From the NCBI GenBank assembly GCA_019095985.1, contig CM032663.1, forward strand, positions 33,422,988 through 33,486,987: 64,000 bases of DNA, read 5' to 3'. How positions within the stretch are numbered: the first letter of the stretch is position 1; each line of letters starts with the position of its first letter. Origin of the DNA: Streblospio benedicti (taxonomy: Eukaryota > Annelida > Polychaeta > Spionida > Spionidae). The position numbers and the translations under genes were made by a program. Below, piece after piece: positions 12,001 through 23,300 of this stretch. The notes below the pieces were generated by a model. The model ran no database searches. It saw nothing but the letters and a program-made list of their open reading frames with translations, and had not been told where the DNA came from.

Positions 12001-14585
12001 ATTTTACATTACAATATTATAGGAGAAGCGACCAGCACCTACATTGAACTTTGTACCTTTGCTAACTGAATGAAAGTGCTCGGAGAGCACAGCATTGTAT
12101 AGCAGTATAGACATTTTAGGTTGTTTTTTCCCACTTTCTTCAATATTTAGTCAACATTGTGCAAGCAATGTTGTGCTCTCTGAGCACTTTTGATTTAGTT
12201 TCCTTTTGTTTTTGCGCATGAGATTGACGTTAAATTATTTTTTTTCAAAATACGAATATTGATATTTACAACAATTATGTAATTTATTAAATCATTCAAT
12301 GTGAATATTATTGCAGTTCAATCCATTGCAAAGTATTGATTACAAAAGAGCTAAAGTAGAGGACAACAAAATCAATGCATTAATTATTGTGGTAAGCATG
12401 ATCTATACTAGAATTTATATATAATTACGCAAACCTGCTGTTACCTACTTTTGGCCACCACCCCCTACAAATCTCGGACATTTATCCCCCTTTGCTCTTA
12501 TCAGTGGTGTTTCAGGGCTTCAAGACTAGACCCTTTCCCTGCCTTACTACTGTGTGCATGTTGCCATATGCACCATACCTTTCATTCTCTACTCATTTAG
12601 ACGACTGCCTTACTGAACCTGCTTGGCAATGCTGATTCGACGAAAATGTGACATTTTTCCTCTCCTGGCGCTCACCACTACAATTTTGTCACTTAAAATC
12701 TTCAACTTGAGCTGCGTCAGTAATGTAGAAATCGGTTCACAAGCCGCACACATTCAATTATGTCATAATTTATGAGAAAACTGGTTTGAAATGGTCAAAA
12801 AATACCCTGCACTATAACGGGAAGTAATCATAACAGAATACTGCGCAGTCACTCCCTAGACGCCTATGGTCGGATTTCTGCACTACAGTTACGTCGGCCG
12901 TCTTTTCTTAGTAGTTTAATAAAATCAATAGAGGTTTCCCTAGAAGTTATGTTTCTCTGTTGCTGCTTGTGCTATATATTTGTCTCACGGGTTTAGAAAT
13001 CCAGTGGTCAAACAAAACGATATTTTTATGGCCAGTAATATTTCACCAAGACTATATATACTCCCCTCAAAATAGGCTCCATAGGAGCCGGGCAAGCTAG
13101 TAGAAATAGATATGAAATGGACTGCCTATTCTGTAGGTGTATGGCATGGTATATATTTTTCGTAAGTATTTAATGGATTCTTTCATACGTAGAGGCTACC
13201 ATTTATAGCCTGCCAGGGCCAACATGGTAATTTTCATACAAATCCTGGGCAATGATAAATCGTAGCACTCTAAAATATTTATTTTCCAGGTTGATGGAAG
13301 TCAGCCTTTATCTCCAGAGATGGTGAATAAGCTACAAAGAGCATATGATGTTGGAAGAGCAAAAGGTAATAAAAAAAAAAAATTGTTTTGGGGGGAATAA
13401 CTAAGCATTCTGCCATTTATCTAGTTTTCTATGCATTGTATTTAAACAATGTAGATATGTTTTGAAGAAAACATCATAAATTCAACATTGTTTTCCCACA
13501 TCTGTTGTTACTACAATAAAATGCACCAATAGATAATTGTTTTATCTTTGATTTGATATATGAACTGTACAGGAGGAAATGTATAATGATTAGATTTTTA
13601 AAAATACGGATTATAAATGTGAAAAAAGATGAAGAGTCTCCTTTTATTCACAAGTGATGGGACAATAATGGTCAATAATGTAACGTGATAAATAATTTAA
13701 ATGATCATAATGAATTTTCAGACGTTGCAGTAGCCGTGTTCATGACACACCCAGACAAAATATGTACACATGTGCAACTTGCCCATGAAAATGTGTGCAA
13801 AAGTGCTGCTGTACGCAATGCAAGGGACAACTTGAGCCGTACGCTAGGTATGGTATTTATAGAATGTTATTTGATATGAATGATTTCCTTTTTTAACTCA
13901 TAACATATTTTATTAGCCTTGTTTACGAATTGAAGCGTTGACAAATATTCAAATACCTAGATTTAGGATATGCATATCAACTCAATGTCCAATTCATCAA
14001 GGTCTAAAATGTATCCAAGCGTTGAAATGAATCACTTATTATATTGAAGAAAATTGAAGAAATTTTTCCTTTTAATTTTTTATGTAGGCTGTATATGGCA
14101 AGTATGTCAAATGTATATGCAAAGTGAAAGTAAAGCAAAAATGAGCAATTGCCACTTGTGTTTATTGTCTTGTTGCCTTTCAGAACAACTCATCCAATTT
14201 AATTAGAAAATACATGTACAGCAGAGATTCAAACAAAACAATGCAATGCTTTAGTTTTAGCTAGAGTGATGCAAATATTGTAACTTGTGAAAACATGTTC
14301 ATGCTAATGCCGATTTATTTGTACAGTTTGCACTACAAATGTGGGAATTTGTTATTGTAATGTAATTTCTAACAAATACCTTCAAATAACTTTTTATATG
14401 CAGGTATTCCCCTGAGTGATATATTTCTTCTGTGTAACTATGATGAAGAGACAGTGAATGAAAATGTGTATGACATAGTGGCTCTTCATGCTTTGTATTC
14501 TGTGATGAAAATGACAAGGGAGCGTCTTCTGGAAAACAGACCAATAGCTACATCTAATGAAAAAAGTTTTTTGGGGATTTTTTAA
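6014..14585 (+). CDS. Gene A: tandem IFI44-like GTPase with N-terminal MGNS
   Basis: Sixteen exons: 6014-6048, 6537-6567, 6847-7071, 7216-7410, 7743-7892, 8202-8291, 8981-9059, 9484-9641, 9753-9871, 10154-10214, 10374-10559, 11267-11416, 12317-12391, 13290-13365, 13722-13847, 14404-14585. Phase is continuous throughout, giving 645 residues. The first domain has PWR at 94-96, P-loop GQIGAGKS (125-132), DTMG (183-186), FNP, and TKID (277-280). The second has P-loop GPHNAGKS (405-412), DTMG (465-468), FNP, and THPD (552-555). The order and motifs match vertebrate IFI44/IFI44L, which has only one such domain. MGNS at the start fits an N-myristoylation signal, though this rests on the short 35-nt first exon. 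Residues about 22-94 are low-complexity and acidic. Nucleotide binding by both halves is expected from the motifs. An immune or antiviral role is inferred from the family. Confidence 0.85.
6628..6638 (+). promoter_or_regulatory. ISRE-like core in intron 2 of gene A
   Basis: GAAAGTGAAAC fits the interferon-stimulated response element core (GAAANNGAAAC), with a further AAGTGAAA just upstream (about 6617). It lies in intron 2, about 620 bp downstream of the ATG. Function is inferred only. Confidence 0.3.
11475..12198 (+). mobile_element. TTGCGTCGC...TAG element, copy 1 (intron 12 of gene A)
   Basis: It starts TTGCGTCGCTTCAGCAGC (self-complementary) and ends with the hairpin GTGCTC-TCT-GAGCAC, then TTTTGATTTAG followed by T. 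The start, the block around ACCAATGAACCG with CAAACTTTACACAACTATG, and the 3' hairpin plus GAT-(C/T)TAG-T recur at 55828-56669. A related 3' end lies at about 38450-38492. The 3' structure resembles a Helitron end, but the 5' end does not start with TC. Confidence 0.55.
12414..13100 (+). mobile_element. Non-autonomous Helitron-type element, copy 2 (687 bp, intron 13 of gene A)
   Basis: It starts TTTATATATAATTACGCAAA after an A and ends with the perfect hairpin GGCTCC-ATA-GGAGCC, then GGGCAAG-CTAG followed by T. The start and internal blocks (TGAGAAAACTG; GTTATGTTTCTCTGTTGCTG) match the element at 1565-2072. The terminal hairpin arms differ in sequence between the copies but keep their length and spacing to CTAG. 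Confidence 0.72.
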
Positions 14586-15278
14586 AACAAATGTGGTTAT
14601 CATTGCATCCAAACAATAGCTGAAATATTGGATATCAGTTTAAGACAGTCTTGATTTTTAAAGGGTAATATGATGGTTATTATTTGGGAAATAATTACAT
14701 ACTACTATTGACATCTTTGTTGCGTCTTGGGACCACCAAGGTGTAAGTACTGAAATATGAAAGTTTTGTGTGGTGAAATCTCATTAACCTAAAGAAGCTT
14801 GCAACTTCCAACTCATACCAACTCCACTAGTCAAATTTGAAGTATTTAATGGATCTGTATAGAAGTAAATGTTTAAAACCTGATGAACATGACTATTGAA
14901 TATATGTTCTTGTTGAATCTCTCTCAAAGGTAAATATTGGTGAAAAGTGACATCTAATTGGAATAGGTGTTGTGAATTGTGATTAAATTAAGATAATCAA
15001 GAACATGTTCGTTTTTTGTTATCGTGTTTTAAAACATTTAAACCGAATTTTAGATTTGAATGTCAGATTTATGATTTAGATTGTTTGCTTTTTAGGTGTG
15101 TATAGATTGGAACAAATAAGTACAGTACTCCATGATCTTTTACATAATTCATTCATAGAGGCTACCTCTTTATTAAAAAAATAAACCCATCATATTTGTG
15201 GATAGGAGAGGTAATTCATGTAAATCACAGCAACTGTGCTCAATAGTTCTAGTAACCACCATACTGCGGTGGCTCAAT

Positions 15279-16180
15279 TTATAATGTTACTTTACCCATT
15301 TCTCTTAACACAAACCATTAAATGCTGTTTATTATATTGTTATTCAAATACATATTGGCATTCTATGTTACACTCAAAATATTAGGTACATTGTATTCAT
15401 CTTTAATTTTGAAGAGAAAGTTACTTAAAAAAACTTAGCTTTATTACGTCATGGAGTATGGTACTTTTTTGTTTCCAAGTGAAGTATATATATATATTAA
15501 TTTGATAAATTCAATTAAGTGTAGATCAGTGTAGCTATTGACAAGGGAAGATTCTTTCTTCAAACCCTTTATATGGCGTCATCTCACACTCTCAGTTGGT
15601 AGCATATTGATATCTGGTCACTAAGTACTTATGTAGGAATTCTTTTAGTGATAAGACATTTTTAATGTTATAATCTTTTATTACTCATCATTTTGAAATA
15701 TTATATTTTGCCTCTGTGCTTGTAATCTCTTATTTTTGTTGGAATGCGGATATTTATAGCTGTTGTAGCTTAATTTGAAATGTTACTTTATCCATTTCTC
15801 ATCTCATAAACCATTAAATAATCTGTTTTTGATAGATAAAACATTGGCTGGGTTGTTCAAATGCATATTGGCATTACATGATACACTCAAAATGGTACAT
15901 ATTCACCATTGATTTTAAGGACAAAGTTACTTGCATGATTACCTCATGGATTTAACTTTTTTGTTTAATGACAGTTCAGGCAGGCAGAGTAATAACTCCC
16001 CCAACCTGACATAAGGTCTTGAAGAAAGAGTTTGTCTATTTTAAGAATGCTTTTAGTGATAAGAATTTTTTGAGTTCTAATGTTTTATTATTCATCAATA
16101 TGATATATTATATTTTGCCTATGTGCTTGTAAATTCATCATATTTTATTTTTGTAGGAATGCATATATTTTTGTAGTGCT
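15279..16180. repeat. Diverged tandem duplication in the gene A 3' region
   Basis: A unit of about 490 bp occurs twice (about 15279-15765 and 15776-16180). Shared blocks include AATGTTACTTTA-CCCATTTCTC, CATATTGGCATT, ACACTCAAAAT, TTTTAGTGATAAGA and ATTATATTTTGCCT. The copies differ by many substitutions and indels, so the duplication is old. Confidence 0.7.
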
Positions 16181-16198
16181 TTAATATATTGTGTAAAA

Positions 16199-16206
16199 CA
16201 AATAAA
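16199..16206 (+). terminator. Candidate polyadenylation signal of gene A
   Basis: An AATAAA (within AAATAAAATT) lies about 1.6 kb past the gene A stop, after the tandem 3' repeat, and no other gene intervenes. Confidence 0.4.
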
Positions 16207-17337
16207 ATTATTATAATTTAGTGATGTGTTTACAATGGCTACAGACTAGTATGACTTGGAGGGGGAGCAGGGGTTATGAAATAATGGCAAGATTTTGAGG
16301 CCCCTGCACAAACTTACAAATGTAGTTGGAGAATTTCGCTCTTTCTACAGAACCTAAATATATGCACTTTCATCATGATTGCACTTTATATTTTAAACCC
16401 TATCCTCCAACCCAATAAAAACACATAGTTTTCAGCATCCTTACACCCCCCCCCCTAGTTTGTTCATACCCTGCTGGGCCATCATACATGCTAGCCCCTA
16501 AATAATAAAGTAAAACAGTATATGGCATATAATGTATTATAAGTGAAAAGGATGTGACAAGTAATACAACTGTTTCTAGCATGTAGAATCGTAGATTGAC
16601 TGTATTCAGTATTCACTCATCCTGTTCACCAAAGAATGTTACCACTAATAAGAGACTCATGAAGGCCAACACTTAGGGCCAACAGTCTAACAGTACAGCC
16701 AACAGTACAGCGAACAGAGGGAGTGAAGTCATGATCAAATATCAAGTTCTATGATTCACAAATTGATTCACAAATTTATCTCTCATACACCCTAAGTGTT
16801 GATCATTAATTGAATTATGAAAGAGATCACTAAAAATCACCCTTGTACTGAAGTATACGATTTTTTCTTGGACAAAAGGATGCCTACATAATGGCTGACC
16901 TTCACCATAATTATTTGGCCTCAAGGGGCACGAGCACCCCAGTTCTGTGGCAATATACATATATAGAACAAAGTGATGTGCCCCAGTTTTGCTGGGTGGG
17001 CACGAGTAAGTAGCATGAATAAAAATTCGCAAAACCAGATAAGTCTGCTTAGTCTGACCTTACAAAAATCTATTTCAGTTGAAAAGCATCAATAACTTCG
17101 CAATGGTCACAGTACAATATATTCATGAAAACTTCATTTTCTTTAATCTTGGTAAGTTACCGACAATATGCATAATGGGATAGTACATAAAATATATAGA
17201 TATATAGTTGTCTCTTTGTGACATGTTTATAATCAATTCTTGAAATAGATGTCCATAAACTTCTAGGATAATTATAATAATTATATGTAAATTGTTCGTT
17301 CATATTCATCTACAACCAGAGTTAAATATTTAGTCCA
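16207..17337. other. Tail-to-tail spacer between genes A and B
   Basis: No gene is seen. It holds the second copy of the short dispersed repeat (16934-17000, containing the hairpin GTGCCCCAG-TTTTG-CTGGG) and presumably the 3' UTR of leftward gene B. Confidence 0.4.
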
Positions 17338-20300
17338 TCAGTGTGCTCTGAGTTTTAGTTCTTCGATGGTCTCCATCGCTTTCTCCATTGTGTGCTTCAA
17401 AGCCCGAAGTGCAAGAATATCCATAGTGATGTCAGTTTGGTGCTCCGCAACATAATTCTTAATGGGGTAAATGTTGTTCATTTTAACCCCTAAAAATACA
17501 TACATAGGTCAATATACACAGTTCATAATTATTACCCATTATTATAGTATACATAATTAGTATTCATTATTTTATTCTTCCTTATAAGATTATTTCTATG
17601 CTCCAATAATCCCATCGTCGGTTTCCACGGCTTGATCACTCACACTGCCTTTACAAGTCCTTGTTCATATCAACCCGTATATAGGCCATGAGATATGACG
17701 ATGCAATAATCAAAAAAAAAAAACAACGAATAAAGACATAAATAAAGAATGAAATAATGCATCTTTTATTTATTTTGTCTCTGATTCATAAACCCTTGTG
17801 GTCCGAAATTGAATGTTGTGGCCTTTGTTACTGTCGTTATGCATTTACTGTTTCATACTGTAAGTGTCGACACGTTAAGTGCATGGCCCACAATGACTGC
17901 TATAACTGTACAATTGAATAGTAATATATGCCAAACGCACTAAAATAAAACACACCAAGACGTCTAAAGCCCAAATCACATACACCAATAGGCGAAGAAC
18001 ATGGTATATACAATTACAATATATTAAAATGTTTTCTTTTGTTTTTAATTAATCAAATAATCATTATTGCACACATACATTGTACTTTGCAATATATTAG
18101 AATCTAATATTGTAGCAATTTTCCCAGCCATTAAGATATATCAAATGACAGACATAATTACCATATTTTTCACTGACATAACTCATTGAGTTTCGCAATG
18201 CAGCACTGTAATAAACACAGTTGAGATCCTTCTGAATATGTGAACAACAGTTCTCGATGTGGGTGAGCAGTATAACTACCCCCAGTCCTGTCAAATAGAT
18301 GGTAACTACTTTATTATCGCACAAAACAATATTTTACTATGAATTATAAAAATGATAATCATTTTGACATGTATCATTTGACAGTTATTCTTGCTCTTTC
18401 ATATTTCATTCAATATTTACCTTTTTTTAGAGAAAGCTTCAGGGTATCGATCAACTCATTTGATATTTCAGTAGCTAATGTCTTTATTGTACTGCCATTC
18501 AACTGAAATTCAAAATATATTACAATTGTATTATTTACTTTTAAATGATCTATGACAATGTTTATTGTTCCATCTTTCCATAATGGAATGACTTACCACC
18601 ACAGCCAGAATATGTGGGATATTTTCGGCCACAGCGACAGAGTCATTGCTTGAGATTGGTTCTGCAGGGTTAAACTATTCATAGAGAGAAATCAAATTAG
18701 TGTTCAGTTAGATAATTCAAATAATATTTAGAATGGATTTGTATGAATGTTCTGATCATGTTAAAATGCTTATTTGAACTAATTAGTTATAACTTACTTG
18801 GTAACCAATTTTAACTTTTCCATCAAGCAGTGCTCTGATGTCTTTTGTATGGAGTCCTGTGTCATGTAGTCCCATTGTGTCGAATAATTTTAGTTTCAGT
18901 GTACCGGCACCCCTGTGTTTACCAGTTCTTATTAAATATTCCCTAAACTGAAATAACAAATAATAAAGTACATGTAATGCAGAGATGTAGTCTTTTGAAA
19001 TAGTAATCCTTTTAGCTACCAGTAAAGCAAGATTGTTCATGGATAAAGTTACCTCAGTTGTAATAACTTCTGATTGGTTTGGGTGAACCGCCACCTTGTC
19101 ACTTATAGAGTTAAAAAATGCAGATTGAATAGTGTTGATAAAACTTGATTTCCCAGAATTATGAGGACCCAAGAGCAGAATACGAACGTTGTCAGGCTCA
19201 GAAATGTCCATATCAGCGATTTCATTCTTCAATTGATCAGACTCCTAAAAATTCAATTAATAGAAGTTGTTTAGACAAACGTAATCATTCTATTTTTAAA
19301 CAGGATAATACAAGGAAATTATTACACTAAGCTTTCAACAGTCTCTTCTGCTTTGTTCACAGTGATGACGTCATTTGTCTTCACTGGGACCGCGGGAAAT
19401 CACCGGGTTGTGTCTCCTCCCCCCCCCCCTCCTCTCAGGTCAGCACGTTGTTCCAGATGGAAGGAAGTTCATATCTGCCGCCATCTCTATTCAATGAGGG
19501 CTTCAATTTCCTGATATGAATGGCTTTCTTCACATCCCATTCAAATATTTTGGTTCCACTCATAAAATGTTAGTCCCCTCAAGTGAAACACTGTCCTTTA
19601 CTGTCAGTATGTAAGTGACGCGACACATCAGATCCTGCTTGATTTCCTGCGTTCCATGAACTTGGCTTTCAAAGCCCGTTCAGTCTCTCCTACGTACGAT
19701 GCTTCACAACCCAGACACTACACAGGGCCAATGAGATGTTCTTTCTCCAAAGGGTCTTTCAGTCTTACCAGTAACTGTCTTAGAGTCTTTACAGGTTGAA
19801 AGACACTTGCACACTGTATTGGTGCATTACCCTCCTAATGTGTTCTGACACTCCTCAAACGTATGGTATTACTACTGGAGGTCTTTTGGGGAGATCCAAC
19901 TGTGCACCATGGTCCTGCATCTTAGGTCTTTCCTTAGGCTTCCTGTTTGCTATCCCGTTTCTAGGGTATCCATAGAACTCTAGTGCTTTCTCCAGATTCT
20001 TCTTCTCATCTTCTTGCTCACTCACGTCGCTAACCACACTATCGGCTCTGTGATTCAAGCTCCGGACTACCCCAGATTTATGCTCCATTGGGTGGTTGCA
20101 ACTGTAATTAAGATACTGGTCAGTATGTGTATGACCCATGACCGTATGTGTATGACCCATCATTGTTCACTAGAATCAGCGTATCGAGAAATGGAAGAGA
20201 TCTCACAATTCACAATACTCTTCCCCTCTGTAGTCCACTGGATACACCTATCCACTGAGTTCAGATGTTATTGGAACTCTGCAGTATACTCTCTCTTCTG

Positions 20301-23300
20301 ATTCACAGCAGTGCAATCCACATATATCCTGTATAATCAAGGTGGACGAAGGGCCCGTTCTAGGGTCTTTCTTTCAAACTCCTCCATATACAAGTTGCAT
20401 ATGATTGGTGACACTGGGGAGCACATTGCTGCCCCATGGATCTGGAGATAAAATTCACCTTGGAAAGTGAAATATGTGCACCTCAGACACAAGCCTAATA
20501 AACTTGTAACTTCGTCAGGACTAAGTGTGGTGCGGTTGGACAAAGTGACGTCGGATATTAATCTCTCCTCAACTACCTCTAATGCTTTCTCCACTGGTAC
20601 ACTTGTATAAAGGGCACTCACATCAAATGACCTGAGTTCCTCATCTGGATCTAACCCGGTGGTTTCCCGCGATCCCAGTGACGACGAATGAAGTCATCAC
20701 TGTGAACAAGACAGAAGAGACTGTTGAAAGCTTAGTGTAATAAATTGCTTGTATTATCCTGTTTAAAAATAAGTACAATGATTACGTAAGTCTATCAAAT
20801 CCAGGAAAAATTAACTTCCATCAGAAGAAGTTGTTTACATAATAATAATACATATAATACTTTTATTGTCATAAAATGTAAATGCTATTTACCAACACTA
20901 AAGTCATATCATTCTATACAATGATATAAATGTTGTTTAGAGTCCAAACCTATGTTACGATTAATCAGAAGACCTTCCATCTTCACCGGGAGCTTTGTTT
21001 TAGGGTGTTTGATGGAGCGTCACCTTCATGCCCTCCTGGATCTACCAGTGCATTTATATCAAGCACTTCCAACTTCAACAAGAATATGCATGGTAGGCCA
21101 TGATAGTAAGTGTTTGGGACAACCTGATTTCTGATAACGTCTTCCCGTGAATACAATAAAGTAATTTTGATGAGTAGAGGACATTGCTCCATAAGTTGCT
21201 TAATTCTAAGCTCAGTGAAAAGTGTAAAGAGAATGTATAGTAGGTTTGACTATAAAATGATGAATACAAACTTCCACCCAATAAGCTTGGTGTCCACAAA
21301 AGATGGGAGCATATTTGGGACTCCTACTGAATTAATATGCTTACCTCTTCTTCAAACGTTTCAGCACCAGTTCTCCAGCTCTTTGACAATAATGGTGGGT
21401 CTCTTAAATAGAGAAAATTTATTGTTAAAGCTTTGGGGAGATAGAGATATCTTTAAGTGCACCATGTAATCTTACTATGGAAACTCAAATGAAATTTTGA
21501 AAAATCGTATCAAGTAAAAATAGTGCTTTCAATTGTTTTAAAACGGGATACTTGTATGTCATATTTTATTTTTCTTCATATGATTACAATATATTAGCCC
21601 TGACTAATATTTGAACACATTATTTGAACACATTATTGCATACTATGATGCTTATCTCGCCTAGAAGAGAGGGGGTTTATAAAAAGTGTCAGAGGTCTTC
21701 ATAAAATGTTCATACTTTAAAGCAGTTTCTCTCTGGTGTTGCAACGTATCCTCGGCTAACTTGAGGAGACTCTTCAGGGTATGCAGAGCAAGAATATTTG
21801 TATCCAGAGTCACTTCAATGTCATCTGAGTAGTTCTAGAATTGAACAACAAAATGCGATAATCACCCAACACTGATGCCATACAATGTACTTTTTTCGTG
21901 TATTCAGTAGGGGCTAATTTCCTGGATTTGTAGCCGACTACATATTGCAGATTTGATATCTACTGTGGTTGTTGACCAAAACCATTCCTATTACCGGGCT
22001 ATGTGATATCCACTCGTTTACGTTCAGACCATGATTCAACGCCTTGGATTAGCCCGCTCGTGTACTCGGTTTTAACGTGAATGAGTTGTGGTGGCGTGCA
22101 TTGTGTTATCTCGGCTTTTTGCAGCTCCAGGTTTATTTTACCAAAGAGGGGGTAGAATGTAATGTATATACAATTAAACGCTACGTGCAATGCTAGATTA
22201 ATTTCCACTTGGTTGTAAATAAACTATATCACTATGTAAACAAATGGGTCTTGTTCTATCCTATACCATTGTTTATTTGCAATGTGAATTTTGATCAAAT
22301 GTTGATACTTTCACTATACCTTCATTGGAAAAATATTCCCCACAATGACTCCAAACTTCATTGCACAACTCTTTACATATGCCTTTACATCAGGATCTGA
22401 ATGCACCTTGCACACGTCCGCAACCATATCCACAGAAAGCTCATCAATATGAGTAAGGATTATGGCTATTCGTATTCCTAAACATAGAAACATAAAATGA
22501 ATATTTACCATGATATAAATATAAAGATAATGTTCTTTGTATTAGTGCATTATTGCTGATTAAAACACAAATAATTTCATAAATATCTACTAAGAAGTAG
22601 CAGTAATTTAATTTACTTCAATTTGTTGGCAGCAGACAACTGTTGTATTCGAATGACATGTATGATATTACTGAATGGGGACACAACACATATCCATATA
22701 TCATGTTATATTAATTCTTATGAGGATACAACACATCACATGCCCTTTCACCATCACTCCTCAAAGACCATCTGAAGTTTTATGTGGAGAGTAGCTCATA
22801 CAAATTAAATATGAAGTAATTTTTTTGCATATTTGCGTTTAGATACAGCCACCCCGCACCCCACCACACTATTCATCCAGTTTGTTGGAGTTTTTGGCAT
22901 AAGTGGCATGTCCACAAGGTTTCGTATGTACAAAACCAATGAAATCTACCGTACGTATGGGCAAAAACCATGAAGTCTCCTCTACACACAAAGACCCCCC
23001 CCCCCCACACACACACACCTCCGAAAACCTACTGGTTAAATATCTTTCAAACAATTAGCTGTGCATTTACATAATGTTGGCTCTTGAAAAATATTCTGTG
23101 TCAGGATTATGTTTTCCTTATAAAAATAACAGGAGACAATCGCTAACCAGTTGGAAGAAAAAAAAGTCATTCTTCAAGTATGTAGTTGTTAAATCTAAAA
23201 TATGTAAACGCTATATTATTCACGGTTTTGATACTAATATCAACTTTTTATTCCTAGTCAAGCATCCATAGAAACAACCTAAATTTCGAACCTCTTTTTT

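Noticed and set aside
18783-19232. One uninterrupted 149-codon coding exon in gene B
   Set aside because: The open frame spans an intron by chance. The family exon borders (19053 donor, 18947 acceptor) give the conserved 192- and 150-nt exons.
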